The notes under the pieces were generated by a model that worked only from the letters and a program-made list of their open reading frames with translations, was not told the DNA's origin and made no database searches. DNA of 64,000 bases from Pyrenopolyporus hunteri (lineage: Eukaryota > Ascomycota > Sordariomycetes > Xylariales > Hypoxylaceae), in assembly GCA_902806595.1 (NCBI GenBank), contig CADCXC010000005.1, forward strand, positions 930,001 to 994,000, in the 5' to 3' direction. Position 1 is the first letter of the stretch. Each line of letters begins with the position of its first letter. Below are positions 1 to 11,259 of the stretch, one piece after another. The translations under genes and the position numbers were made by a program.

Positions 1-2881
1 CCCTTGGCACCTCTAGTATACTTACCTAGGGACGGTAGGTAGTTAGCTAACTATTTCTTGGCCATGTCGTCTTACCCCGGAGTTATATCGAAGCATAGCC
101 AGATCTGCGGGGTTCCTCAGTAGTCCTATTCAGTCTTACACAAACTGCAGAAACGTAAACGCCAAACTCGACAATGCCGTTCGCAATCTCCACCTGAGGT
201 AGGGATCCGACCAGATTGTCAGGGCCCTGTCGCCAAGTCTCCCTACCACGCGGACTAATGCTGGTTCCCGCTGCGGACTCGGGGGGGAGTGCAAATGATA
301 CCTCACCTGTAGACCCTTACATGCCTACCTATCTAAGATGGTACCTAGCTTGATCAGATAAAAGATCACGATACCTACCTAGCTATCCATCTTGAACGTG
401 CCCATCTATCTTCTCCCATTTACCTAAACTCATTCGTGACATCTATCTACCCCAATCTCGATATATACACACAGTCAGAGAGTTAATGGACAGTCGCGTC
501 AGCAGTTATATGGAAATAGCACACCGACCCCGACCCTTACCGGACTTTCCACATAAAGTGGCATCACTAGCTTTTGCTTTTGCTTTTCCCTTCCCAGATG
601 ACCAAGAGAATGGCTCGGGGTGGCAGCTTCTAAGTTTTCATTGGCTAACTCGTAGTCCGCGTAAAGCTGCGAGATGTAGATAGTCGAGACATAGTGGGCT
701 GCCCGAGAACCCTGTTGGACTTCCATGTGACACACGTTTCAAGCGGTGTACTTAAGTTGGAGCTAAGGCTGCCTTCACTAGGTACCTACACGTAGGTATT
801 CTACATGTGTTTAATCCCATACCTAAGGTACTTAAGTGATCTCGCGAACTACATTACGAATTACATGTATGTATTCTTTTGGAGTTTGCTCAACTCTCTG
901 ACTCGTCTCAACTACACACTCTTAAAGGCTATTACTGACATTGAGTCAGATTCCCGCTTGAAATGCACCTGGGTGTTAATCTAGCTTGTTTGAAGTTCTG
1001 TCACCTCCTAAATGGGCTATCGGGATTAATTAATCGATTAATTAATCGATCAAACAGCTTTCCCGTTTTCAATATACCCTCGCGTAGATGTATATATAAG
1101 GGGACTAGGACGGTAGCGTCGAAGAGGACACCAACGATTCAACACTAACTGTAGGCAAAAGTCCAATAGGATTCTCCTACATAAACCCCACGGTTACTCA
1201 TAGCTTAATACCGCTCCCGTAAATAGTGGATCTGATCTCACTTAAAGCATATTGCTAAGATTGTGTTTTCTTACTATATCTCGTATATAATTGCGAGTCC
1301 TTTCTTACGGACTTTAAGAGCTCATAAGCCTTACGTGTTTCTGTAAGCAATAAACAGACCATTTTCTTGAATGGTTCCCTCATGGTCCTCGCCGTGAATA
1401 TATGGGTACTCCGTATAAGGTACCCGTGCATGTCATCTTTCCATGTACTATATATGTAGGTACTCACCCCTTGGAATCTCTGCATAGCTAGGTAGGTAGG
1501 TATACAAGTGGGTAAGTAGGCGGACGGCTTTTATATGAATGGGGCGTTGCCGCTCCGTCTCCCACCCCCCTCCTTACCCTTAGATAACTCTAAGTTTTAA
1601 GTGCTTAATAAGAAGGCTTAACAAGACATCCATCCGTTAAGTCCGAGGCATAGCTTACATAGGGGTTACCCCTTACGCGTACGTACTTCTCATACCTATA
1701 ATAGAACAGTTCACTATATTCATAGGATAGATGTCCCGGCATGTTTCCTATCCGAACTCCGATCGCACTCCCGGGTTTAACAACACTGCGCCGGTGGACG
1801 GCTCGTCGCCTTCACCTCGTAGGTCTTTTTTCTATCCGTAACGTTATATGTGCGAGTTTGGTGGAGCTCGACATCTAATCCGTAGATCAACAAGCTCTGG
1901 TTGAAGCTCCTACCGCATGTGTGTGACTATTGGAGGGCGTGGCGCGCGGTGGCTTGACGGCCAGCTGCGACTTTGTTTACTATGGTATTGTGATAAATAT
2001 CAATAATTCCTAGGAAAATCGAATGTGGCTTCCCCTGGCCGACCCGATTCTGGACGTGGGCCAAAACACACGTATTAGAGGATGAACCTACGTAACCGGC
2101 CACCTCTATTTATTAGAACATGGAGAATATGGCCGTGGGGGGTTTAGCATGGGCTGGCGAAAGAGATAAAGGTCAGTGTTACCTTAAATAGTTATGCTGT
2201 AACAAAAAAACGCTGACGACGACGATTATTTTCCTAGATAGGTTAGAGGTTCCGTTCCAAGATAGAATTATGATAAGGCTAGAGATTAGAGATTTGCGTA
2301 TTATATTCCTAAAAGGGGAGATAGATGACAGGCGAAGATGGCATTGCGAGGAAAAGAAGACCATTCTAACTTATTTGTGCGGGCTAACACCCACTTATAT
2401 ATATCAGCTATGCCCGTTGGTGTTTGATCTCCCGGCTTAGCCACGCCCACTGGGATCTAGCATTGCGACGGCTCGAGGAGATTGGCCCTTCGCCAAGACG
2501 TTTTATTCGTCAGTAAACTGCGGCTTCACGCAGGTCTGCGGCGAAGCACAATGCCTGCAGATCGCTCGCTATTAGTCCTGCCAGCTCAGCTTCGAGATCT
2601 CTGCCTAAAGCTCGTCCCAAGTGCCGTACTGGGAATTTCGATGGGCGATGGGCTGCCTTCGGACGTGGCACAGCCCATGGGGGTGGGATACAAATACGTA
2701 AGTCGGGGTAGATTCCAAAGAATCTTGGAATCCCCGAGGCACCTCTTCTTGCCTTCTTAAATCGTCAGTCAAGTCGCAGCTTGGCAACTTGGCGATTGAT
2801 TCGGTTTCTCAGCCCTACGAGCTCACACTCGCCAAGAATCTTGGCCTCGATCTCATTGTCTAGAAACTCCAATAAGAAGAG
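1..2881. other. gene-poor left flank, no supported gene
   Basis: I find no reading frame here with protein-like composition, splice structure or a recognisable motif. The DNA is AT-rich with many copies of the spacer words TAGGTAGGT, GTACCTA and ACCTAGGT, for example near 1-60, 780-830 and 1485-1515. It also has a tandem palindrome at 1024-1051. From about 2430 the GC content rises, and the last few hundred bases are probably promoter and 5' UTR of the membrane-protein gene at 2882. A 92-codon open frame at 2482-2760 lies in that stretch but looks non-coding. Confidence 0.6.
1024..1051. repeat. tandem 12-bp palindrome
   Basis: The self-complementary 12-mer GATTAATTAATC occurs twice head to tail (1024-1035 and 1036-1047) and is followed by GATC. 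It can pair as a cruciform or hairpin. No gene lies close by. Confidence 0.8.
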
Positions 2882-4217
2882 ATGGCGTCTGAAGCGCCCG
2901 AGGTACATGGGGAGCCGGCGCGTTGCGAGGCGGTTGGCGAGGGCATGCCCGACATAGCTGGCTATGGAGTAAGATGAACATGCTCTTCTTCGGCACTAGG
3001 GTTCTATAATTCTAACGTCTACTATCGCTTATAGGTCTTAATTGGTTTCAGCGTGCAGGCTTTCATCTCGCTGATCCTATCGATCTGGACATTCTTCCTT
3101 ACGAAATTCGGCCATCTAGATATCCAAAACCCCGAAGGCAGCGCGGAACATGCAAACGAAGTGAAGCGGCTTGGCTTCGTGTCCGAAATTTTGATGATCG
3201 GGAATGACTTGCAAATGATTACAGGTCCGTCCCTCGCTTTATTGCCCCAATCCCTGGTGCTTCCAGTAGGATAATGTTAGCTCACAATCAACTTGAAGGA
3301 CTCGCACTTATCAGTACGGCACTCGCAAACGGAAGAGAAATCGACCTATACCATCTACACCTCGTTTACGACACCGTTAGTTTCGTCGGGTAAGGAATTT
3401 CGACACTATGATCCTTTAGGGCGGGTTTCAGTGAGCTGGTTTGCTAATTATGATCTGGATCTATAGCATCTCTAACGCGGCGGCTCTCGTCTGTTGGACT
3501 TTCATGCGGGCCCAAACGGCGAAGGAGCGATGTCGTAAACTACTCCCGGCTCACTGGAACGGGCGTTTCCGTATCTCATATGCGTTCGCCGTCCTGTTCC
3601 TCGTGCTGACCGTCATCCTCGAGATCCGACTTGACGAATGGACCCTCTCCGCCGAGGAACCAGGGCGTTGCTACATCACGAAAGGCATAGCGATTCCCGG
3701 GGCAGACCACCCGACAACCGACAAGGCATACGTAGCGATTACTGCAATCTGGCTTCTGTTGGTTATGTTCGGTGCCTTGTTCGCCTCAGTCAAGTTCCGG
3801 AAACCGCTGTTACTGCTCAGCGCCCTGCAGTTCCCAGTACACCTGTATATGATGATTAGGTTGCGATATGAGAATTACCCCTACCTTGAGGAGGGCGAAG
3901 ATGAGAATAGGTGGGACTTCGGGCAGACAACGGCTACCATATTACTTGCCATCACTGTCGGCCAGCTCATTCGCCAATCTATAGAGTATGTGAAATTCGA
4001 GCGTGCGCTAGAACGATACGGTCCCGCGTATGCGTTGTCTCCAGGGGATAAAGATTACGGCTCGCCATCGCTGGTTGAAGAGGGTCTCAGAAAGATCAAG
4101 GGGACGCAACAGAGCGAGAGCACTCTTCGCCTTGAGAGAAACACCAATGAAGGACGAGACGAAGAAAGCTATGAGTTGATAGACGAAGGTTCTGGGCGCA
4201 GAACGCCCGGAACGTGA
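2882..4217 (+). CDS. fungal multi-pass membrane protein, unknown function
   Basis: Four exons (2882-2968, 3035-3224, 3281-3389, 3467-4217) give 378 residues. The protein has about seven hydrophobic segments, for example around residues 30-50 and 155-180 and in the second half. An extracellular-like loop carries EEPGRCYITKG, and the acidic tail EESYELIDEG is presumably cytosolic. The central stretch DLYHLHLVYDTVSFVGISN is a signature I associate with a widespread but uncharacterised group of fungal seven-helix membrane proteins. The start is the first ATG before a clean GTAAGA donor. Exon 3 is supported because all three exon phases agree (1, 2). Intron 2 (3225-3280) has a weak GTCCGT donor and is the least certain junction. 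It could be a receptor-like or solute-sensing protein, but no function can be assigned from the sequence. Confidence 0.8.
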
Positions 4218-4449
4218 GTGTGGGTTTTCTTTTAACACTTTCGGCTTAGACGGCGTCAAAAAACAAAATCTGTCGATGGGATATATAAGCATCGTTGCTT
4301 ATGTTCATGTTCGGACTCTTGAGGGTGGTACTATGATTTGGCGGGTGAGAGGTAATGAATGACTTTACGAATACCCTAGAGGGTGACCTCGGATAGAAAC
4401 TCTTAGAAGATCAGCTCCGATACCCATATACACCTCTTGATATTTTTAA

Positions 4450-4468
4450 TGAGAATAGAGGTACGTAG
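4450..4468 (+). repeat. 19-bp word shared with 13219-13237
   Basis: The sequence TGAGAATAGAGGTACGTAG is identical at 4450-4468 and 13219-13237. Both copies are on the plus strand, 233 and 214 bases after the stop codon of a plus-strand gene. It may be a 3'-UTR or termination element, or part of a dispersed spacer repeat. Confidence 0.6.
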
Positions 4469-4966
4469 GTACCTATATATCTTATCGAGATCTTCTTTTC
4501 TCCTTTCGTTCGCTATTTTGATGTACCTATCGGACCATTCTCACAGGGACCGCGGTAAGAACGTGCCTCTTGAGCATGAGTCGTGTCGCTAATACACATT
4601 CCGCAGAGGCTATCAGTTGATTTGGTAGCACGCGGATCGTACTAGGCAGAGATAACCGGGATAGGTGACGTCATGATTTGAAACCGAGCGTCAACAGCTA
4701 ATGACAAGAATGAGTCTCAAGATAATATGTGTACGGGTACTTTCTCATCGTATATTGTTGCCATGTGATCGGAGAGGATCCAGCTTTGGTTTTAGGGCTG
4801 AGAGAAACTGGGACTGGACTAATAAGTTGACAGGTGCATCGGGGTGTCACCGGAACGGATTTGACTAAAATAACTTAGATCGTTGGCCCGTGCTCACCTC
4901 GGTACCTTACAGGATTCCCCCCACTACTGTTATCTCCGTAGTGGGCTGGGTCCCCCTATTTCGTTC

Positions 4967-4996
4967 TATCGATAGGGCCCATTCCCTCTATCGATA
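4967..4996. promoter_or_regulatory. paired TATCGATA palindromes upstream of NUC1
   Basis: Two identical decamers CTATCGATAG (4966-4975 and 4988-4997) have cores at 4967-4974 and 4989-4996. Their starts are 22 bp apart, about two helical turns, and they lie about 270-300 bp before the NUC1 start codon. The same core recurs before four other loci in this window, so it is a candidate activator site. The binding factor is unknown. Confidence 0.5.
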
Positions 4997-5263
4997 GGGG
5001 ACAGCGACCCCCAAATCTCGTTAAACGCTACCCCGAGGCTGAAAATCTCAAAATTTCCAAGATCCCGTTTGAGACATCCGCTGCATGCCTCACCACCACG
5101 AGGGCGCCTGCAACACTCCCCTCGTGAGCCGCATATTGCTCACACAAACCGCGCCTGACTCCTTCACTGCCCGCTCTCCCTCTGCCTTACGCCTGGTCCC
5201 CTCTACCGTATAAAACACATAGAGTGCCAACCAGCTCCCGGAGGGAGTCCCCTTTCACCCAGC

Positions 5264-6340
5264 ATGTCCAAAACCACGTTAGCAGTAATCGCAGCGGCAA
5301 GCGCAGGAGCCGGCGCCGCTATAACAGCCACGATGTACTCGTTACGATCGCAATCAGAGCGCAAACTCGACGCCAAGACTATATCCTCCACAACTACGAC
5401 CACAACCGTCTCGACTTCGCCGACGGCAGTGTCAACACCCATTCCCATCCCAGCGAAGCAGATATTTACGGGCTCGACCCCACAACAAACCGCGCCCACC
5501 TCACCTCTCTCAACTTCGGCACCCGCAGCTTTAGGCATAGCACCCGTCGACCCATCCGGCCTCTTCGAATATGGCTTTCCCGGCCCCGTGGCCGATATCG
5601 CGACGCGGCAGGCACTGGTCTCGTCGTTCGACCGGCGGCTGCGTAACCCGCACTGGGTGGCAGAGCACATCACGCCGGCGTCGGTCGCGCTGCGCAACGG
5701 CGACCGGAAGCACAGCGTGTTCCTGGAAGACGAGGCGGTGCCGGAGAAGTTCCGGGCGCAGCTCAAGGACTACTTCCGGTCGGGGTACGACCGGGGCCAC
5801 CAGGTGCCGGCGGCGGACGCGCGGTGGAGCCAGACGGCGATGGACGAGACCTTCTTCCTGACCAACATGTGCCCGCAGGTCGGCGAGGGCTTCAACCGAG
5901 ACTACTGGGCGCACTTCGAGGACTTCTGCCGCGGCCTCACGCGGCGGTACCCGAGCGTGCGCATCGTCACGGGCCCGCTCTACCTGCCGAAGCGCGACCC
6001 GGCCGACAACAAGTGGTACGTGCGCTACGAGGTCATCGGCAACCCGCCCAACGTCGCCGTGCCCACCCACTTCTACAAGGTCATCTTCGCCGAGGACGGC
6101 GCCGTCGGCGGCAACGTCGCCATCGGCGCCTTCGTCCTGCCCAACGCCCCCATCCCCAACGAGAAGCCCCTCACCGACTTCGAGGTCCCCGTCGAGGCCG
6201 TCGAGCGCGCCTCCGGCCTCGAGTTCGCCTCCAAGCTGCCCCCCCAGCGCCGGAAGCGCCTCTGCGCCGAGGGCCCATGCGCCCTCGTCATCAAGGATTA
6301 CGCCGCCCGCCAGAAGGCTTTCTCCAAGTCTTCCAAGTGA
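5264..6340 (+). CDS. NUC1: mitochondrial DNA/RNA non-specific endonuclease NUC1 (EndoG family)
   Basis: A single exon encodes 358 residues. The first ~25 residues form a hydrophobic, basic leader suited to the mitochondrial intermembrane space or inner membrane, followed by a Ser/Thr/Pro linker to about residue 95. The nuclease domain carries the signature GYDRGHQVPAAD (DRGH at 176-179, with His179 the expected catalytic base). It also has the metal-binding Asn211 in GFNRDYW, as in the bba-Me nucleases. EndoG/NUC1 degrades mitochondrial nucleic acids, takes part in recombination and paternal-DNA removal, and promotes apoptosis-like death when released. Codon third positions become very GC-rich from about 5580, giving long open frames on the other strand that are shadows. 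Length and motifs match the fungal family, so the call is firm. Confidence 0.95.
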   Translation: MSKTTLAVIAAASAGAGAAITATMYSLRSQSERKLDAKTISSTTTTTTVSTSPTAVSTPIPIPAKQIFTGSTPQQTAPTSPLSTSAPAALGIAPVDPSGLFEYGFPGPVADIATRQALVSSFDRRLRNPHWVAEHITPASVALRNGDRKHSVFLEDEAVPEKFRAQLKDYFRSGYDRGHQVPAADARWSQTAMDETFFLTNMCPQVGEGFNRDYWAHFEDFCRGLTRRYPSVRIVTGPLYLPKRDPADNKWYVRYEVIGNPPNVAVPTHFYKVIFAEDGAVGGNVAIGAFVLPNAPIPNEKPLTDFEVPVEAVERASGLEFASKLPPQRRKRLCAEGPCALVIKDYAARQKAFSKSSK

Positions 6341-7573
6341 ATTTAGAACCCGCTAGAACAGCCATCATTACCGGTGTTACCGTTATCATTATCGTTATGA
6401 TCGCCATTCCATGTCATCTCGGCTTTATCTTCTTCGGTTGAACTATTCAAAGAAACGAGACCATGATGATTGACGTGTAGATATGCATAGAAAGACCAGA
6501 AGACGCGGGAGGAGAAGGGGCTAGGAAGAGCTAGATACATCAGAAAGAATTGATACATAATATGTACCTTTACATGTACCTCTACTACGGCACGGGTTCG
6601 CAAGCGGGTCTATTCGCATTGCATTTCCTCTTTTTCCCCGGGATCGGGCGAAGCTTCCGGCGTTAGTCTTGAATTTTATTTTGAAATCCTTTCGGAACTT
6701 ACTCACTGGGTATGTCAAGGTATATATCGGTGGATAACGACGTATTCCACGAGTATCTACGGGTATCTATAAGGTTAGGGGCGTGTAATTCATACTACGA
6801 CTTTAGTTGAGGGTTGGGTGATAAATTAGGGCATGGCATAGCATATGAGCAGTATATATAATATAAAGTAGCATAGTATTCGACACCAGCTTGTACACCT
6901 ACCTAGGTATTTACGTGATACTTACCTGTTGCATACCTTATATTGGCCTGAATGCACTGCTGCTGCCAGTATTATGGATAGACTATCCAGACACGCCTGG
7001 GCTTCATGAATAACACTTAGGTCGTGTAGAAAATAATAGGCACCGCGTATGCGGAATTTAAAAGTCATTGCCATTCCCATTTTCATTAGGAGTCCAGCCA
7101 AAAGCTACTTAACTGTCCCTAGCAACGCCTTCAACGCCTTGGGTATCCGCCCTTCTAGTCAAAGAGCATCGCCTATGCTCATCGTACACGCCCTGCCCCT
7201 GAAATATGCAACGACGATAGCGATCGTATAATGTTACGTCAGTATATCTGACCCAAGCAGAATTAATTCATCGACCTAGTCTTTCCGCCTTTTTCACTGC
7301 TTTTCTGCGTCTAGCAGAGAGGATTTGCTCTCTCCGTCCTAGTTGCGAAGAGTTCGAGTGTGCACCTCGTGTATGATGGGGGTTTAGTCCTCCATAAACG
7401 GGGGCAGCCGCAGATTCACCTCGGCCAAGAATTGTCGAGTACCGTGGGCCGTGAGGGCTCGAGCACTGTGGGCTATAGGGGCTCGAGTGATTTGGACCTG
7501 GTACACGAATAGATGGAGATGGAGGATGCGTACCAGGTTGATGGAGCGGAAGTGGGGCTGGATTCGGAGGGTT
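6341..7573. other. convergent spacer between NUC1 and PFS2
   Basis: This holds the two 3' flanks. It is AT-rich with an ACCTACCTAGGT word near 6900. Near 7450-7495 the phrase GGGCTCGAG-type repeats twice. No protein-coding signal seen. Confidence 0.6.
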
Positions 7574-9636
7574 CTAACGCACTCGAGTATAATTTCCCTT
7601 CTTCTGCTCCATCCGCAAACTCTCTTCTTGGCTAGGTAAGGGAGCTCTCCTTCGGCCGCTGTTACTGCCGTCTGGCTGCATCTCCACACCTCCCTGCGTG
7701 AAAGGGGGCGGTGGTGGGAAGCCGGGCATTGGGAAGTTCGGAGGTGGTATGAAACCAGGTGGAAGCATATTAGGCGGAGGTGGAGGAGGCAGACCAGCCT
7801 TCTGCATCATCTCTGCGATCTTAGCGAAGTCGGCTGGGTTATTAGGATCTAAACCACCGGGCAGCGGCGGAGGCCCGGTTACACCAGGCATCGGGAACGG
7901 TAGAGGAGGTGGCGCTGAAACTGGTGCGGATGTAGCAGCAACTCCAGGGATCTGAGGCGGCGGCGGAGGGATACCGTTAATAGGCAAGGATAGACCGGGA
8001 AGGCCTGGGAACGCAGTCGCAGGCTGTCTAAGCGGCATTTTCTGGTCGACCAAACCTTCCATCTCATCCTCAAGTTCTTGCTCTTCCTCCTCTTGACGTT
8101 GACGACGACCACCGCGCCGATCCCAAGTTCCTTGAGCTTCGGCTGCTGCCTCGCCAATATGGTATCTGTCTTGGAAAACATCCGTCTCGCCAGGCCTAGC
8201 GCGAGACCAGAACCTTGTAATTCGGTCGTTGGAACCCGAGGCCAAGATGTGGCCAAGGGGATGCCAGTCTAGAGACCAGATAGCAAAATCATGAGCAAAC
8301 GGGACCTTATGAGTTGGATATATGGATTGCGCCGGGGCCGTCAATGGGTCTGGGCTCTCGTAGACGGCTGTGCTGATGGCCTGGCCAGCCGGCGTGTTCG
8401 GTTCATCTAGTAGATAGTGGAATAAAGACCCTTCGCTACCTCCAGTGCTTAGTAGATTTGAATGGATTGGGTGCCAGGCAAGGGTGGAGATATCTTTCTC
8501 ATGTCCCCTAAGAAGACAAATATCCCGCATCATTCGTATATCGAATATCCTCGCGGTCTGGTCCCTTGCAGATGTTGCGAGACACCAACCCACGACACGC
8601 TCGAATGAAGTTTTGGTGATGGTGTTTTTGTGGCCGTGGAGGGTGGTCAGGCATCGCTGGGTCCTGGGATCCCAGAGCTTGACCAGATGATCTTTCGAAC
8701 CCGAAACAATTAGCCCTTTAGTAGGATGCCAGTCGCAGCTTTTGGCGTCCCAGCCGTGGCCTTGGAGAGTTGACTCGACAACACCCCCGGCGAAGTCGAA
8801 GATCTTGAGAGAGGAATCATCGGATGCCGTGACGAATTTGGAGTCGTTGGGACTAAACGCAAGATCGCGGATAGGGTCATTATGGCCTTGGATCACTTGG
8901 ACGTTGTTGAAGTTAGGCTGCCAATATTTGATTACGCCGTCGTGGTCAGCTGATATTAACCAATCGTCGCTATGAGAATAAGCTAAGGCCCGGATAGCAA
9001 CGTCATGGGCTTGCATTATTGTCTCGAAATTGAATCCGGTGCCGTTCCACAGTGTAAATTCACCGCTGCTTGATGCGGTCAACAGTCGACGTCCCTCCGG
9101 GGTCCATCGAACAACATTCACTGGGTGCTTAATCTTGTTTAAGGATGAATGAAGATGCTTAGTGGGGACGGAGTCGGCCGGATTAGTGACCCTCGCCAGC
9201 GGCGGTAACATCTAGACATGACTTAGTCTATCTGAGCAAGGTCGCGCGAAGCGGTGTACTTACGTCAACAATGTAGCTGGCACTGGGACGTTCGGCCTCG
9301 CCTCTAAAAGCACCTTTGAAGCGCGGTTGGCGATTGCGCATCCAGTGGGCAAGTGTCGAGCCATAGTCAGTGACCGGGCCTATAACAAAGCATTAGCATA
9401 ACGACGGAAGAAAGGTCATAGGATATGCCAGGGAGCTGGGTCGAAATCCTTGCTACAGAATCGACGATAGCCTCAATTACGGGGCACTTCTGGCAAGAGC
9501 ACTCAATGACGCAAGGGAATGATATGGTTCATCAGGATTACTCACGTCGTCCTCGGGCCCTCACAAAGCCGCCGGCTTCATGGCCACCACCACCACCACC
9601 CGACGCGCCATGATCGCCTCGCGAATCGTATGCCAT
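7574..9636 (-). CDS. pfs2: polyadenylation factor subunit 2 (WD40, WDR33 homologue)
   Basis: Three exons on the minus strand (9546-9636, 9264-9379, 7574-9211) give 614 residues. After a Gly-rich start comes RRPVTDYGSTLAHWMRNRQP and then PSASYIVD just before the WD40 domain, the diagnostic N-terminus of Pfs2/WDR33. Seven WD40 repeats follow (LLTASSSGEFTLWNG, FVTASDDSSLKIFD, IVSGSKDHLVKLWD and others). The tail is Pro-rich and ends in SQEESLRMEQKKGNYTRVR. In the cleavage and polyadenylation factor this subunit, with CPSF30, reads the AAUAAA signal and bridges cleavage and poly(A)-addition modules in the nucleus. Both introns keep phase (1 and 0). The start ATG at 9636 precedes a run of Gly codons. 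The gene is divergent from the acyltransferase at 11260. Confidence 0.95.
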
Positions 9637-11259
9637 AACGGGTCTAAAGCTACATTCGCGTAGATAATTAGGGATAGAAATAACTTTAACAGGTAAGGTG
9701 TTCTAGGAAACGGCGTTGATGGTTGGGTGCTCAGCGATTGGGCGAGTGAGCTCGGGATAAGAGAGGATACCTGGTTTGTATGTAATTTGTAGGACGCGAA
9801 CAAATAAAGTAACGAGAGTCTGCAGGTAATTTTGACTAGGGAAGCTAGCAGCCACAATGGAAGGCTGCGGCTGATCTGGAGCTGAGGTGCAAGCCACATG
9901 CCCACTTTCTTTTGCTCGGACGGCGCACAAGAAGCAGCCACTTTCTGATCAGGTGGGGGCACTTACTTGGATTGGAATGGACAATGGCACTGGAACTTGA
10001 ACTCTCGGTAGCACTAACGCTCGGAACTCACGACTCTGGAAAGGTACATGTATGTACCCACAAGACGAGACCCAGGGCGGCTAGCTGTATACCTACCTAG
10101 CATAGGTACCCGGTAAGCCGCTACCCTTTTCTGTTCTCATTCCCTTCAGTTCTATCCAAACATTTCTTCACATGTTAATTGGCGTTGCATCCATGTTGGT
10201 GTTCCTAATTCTAGCTTGCCACCCCCTCGGTCGGTGAATTTTCTTCACCTTTGACGCTTCTCTTTAAATCATATTTACAGTTACATCTGGTACCTATTGT
10301 TACTCACGTTTGTACTTGGTGGTGTGGGCGTCGTACAAAGGCACGGCACGGTCCAATCAATGATAAAAATCATAACGAACGTTCTGCGTCACCGATCCTG
10401 AGACCCGTCAACTTCACCACCGGAATACATCCACGTGCATATAAAGATACAAACTTCGGCTACATCAACTCTAACATACATACCTGGCAAAAGATAGCGT
10501 CCACATACCTCCTCGGCCCACTAATCGGTGGCTCTCCTTTCCAATGTCCAATGCGACGGAGGGGACAAGACTCCCTCGTCTCCACAGACCCCGATCGACA
10601 GGGCTCTTGATGCAATAATGGCAATACCTATTGGCGCAGCCCGGGACGGTTTTTATCGTTCCTTTATCGTTTTATCTTGGGAGGAACTAAAATAGGCTTA
10701 AGGTTAGACCGGGGAGTCCATGATTTGCCTCTGCGATCCATACATATTAACCATGGCACGTCCCTAATCAGACCCTCACATATCTTCCCTACGTACTCGT
10801 CGTTATTGGCATTCACTGAGGCATTCCAATTGATCCTGTCGACAGCCCAGAAGACAGAAGGCAGCACAAAGTACGGAGGGAAGCAGAGGATAGAGGATGT
10901 CGTGTTCCCCTCTCTCGACTACCTTAGGTGCATGTTTATGACGGTGCGATTCTCTTCTCTTCTACGTATCATTACATCACTTCTCCTCCTCCTCCTCTTA
11001 CACCAGGCCGAATTCGTGGTCCGGCCCTCAACAAATTACATGTCTTAGCCAGCCTCACCTTCTGTCAGCCAAAGGATCGCGCTTATAGAAGAGGGTTGAG
11101 CGTTGTGAAACTCCTCGCTGATAGCTGTATAGCCATAGGCTCGCCGTCTAAGTCCCCAATTGCCTTTAAATCTTTCCCCGGAGAACTTCCAGGTGTTTCT
11201 CGACGGCCGGAACATATTACCGATATATAAACAATTGCCAGAAATATACAAAGTCCATT
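9637..11259. other. divergent promoter region, PFS2 / DGAT1
   Basis: This 1.6-kb spacer separates two head-to-head genes. It has a pyrimidine-rich tract near 10980-11005 and spacer palindromes near 10085-10115. Several open frames of 60-120 codons occur on both strands (for example 10251-10610 and 10677-11048) but none has protein-like composition or splice support. Confidence 0.6.

Larger units (their letters stand above)
4218..5263. other. spacer and NUC1 promoter region
   Basis: No gene seen. The region holds the 3' flank of the membrane-protein gene and the upstream region of NUC1. It contains a full CRE-type palindrome TGACGTCA at 4666-4673 and two TATCGATA palindromes (listed separately). 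It also has a 19-bp word at 4450-4468 that recurs downstream of the acyltransferase gene. Confidence 0.6.

Noticed and set aside
5531..6441. Long open frames antisense to and in other frames of NUC1 (for example 5531-6070 and 5824-6441)
   Set aside because: They are shadows of a coding region with very GC-rich third positions; Arg/Ala/Pro-rich with no motif.
10251..11048. Open frames of about 120 codons between PFS2 and the acyltransferase
   Set aside because: No splice signals, motifs or codon bias.
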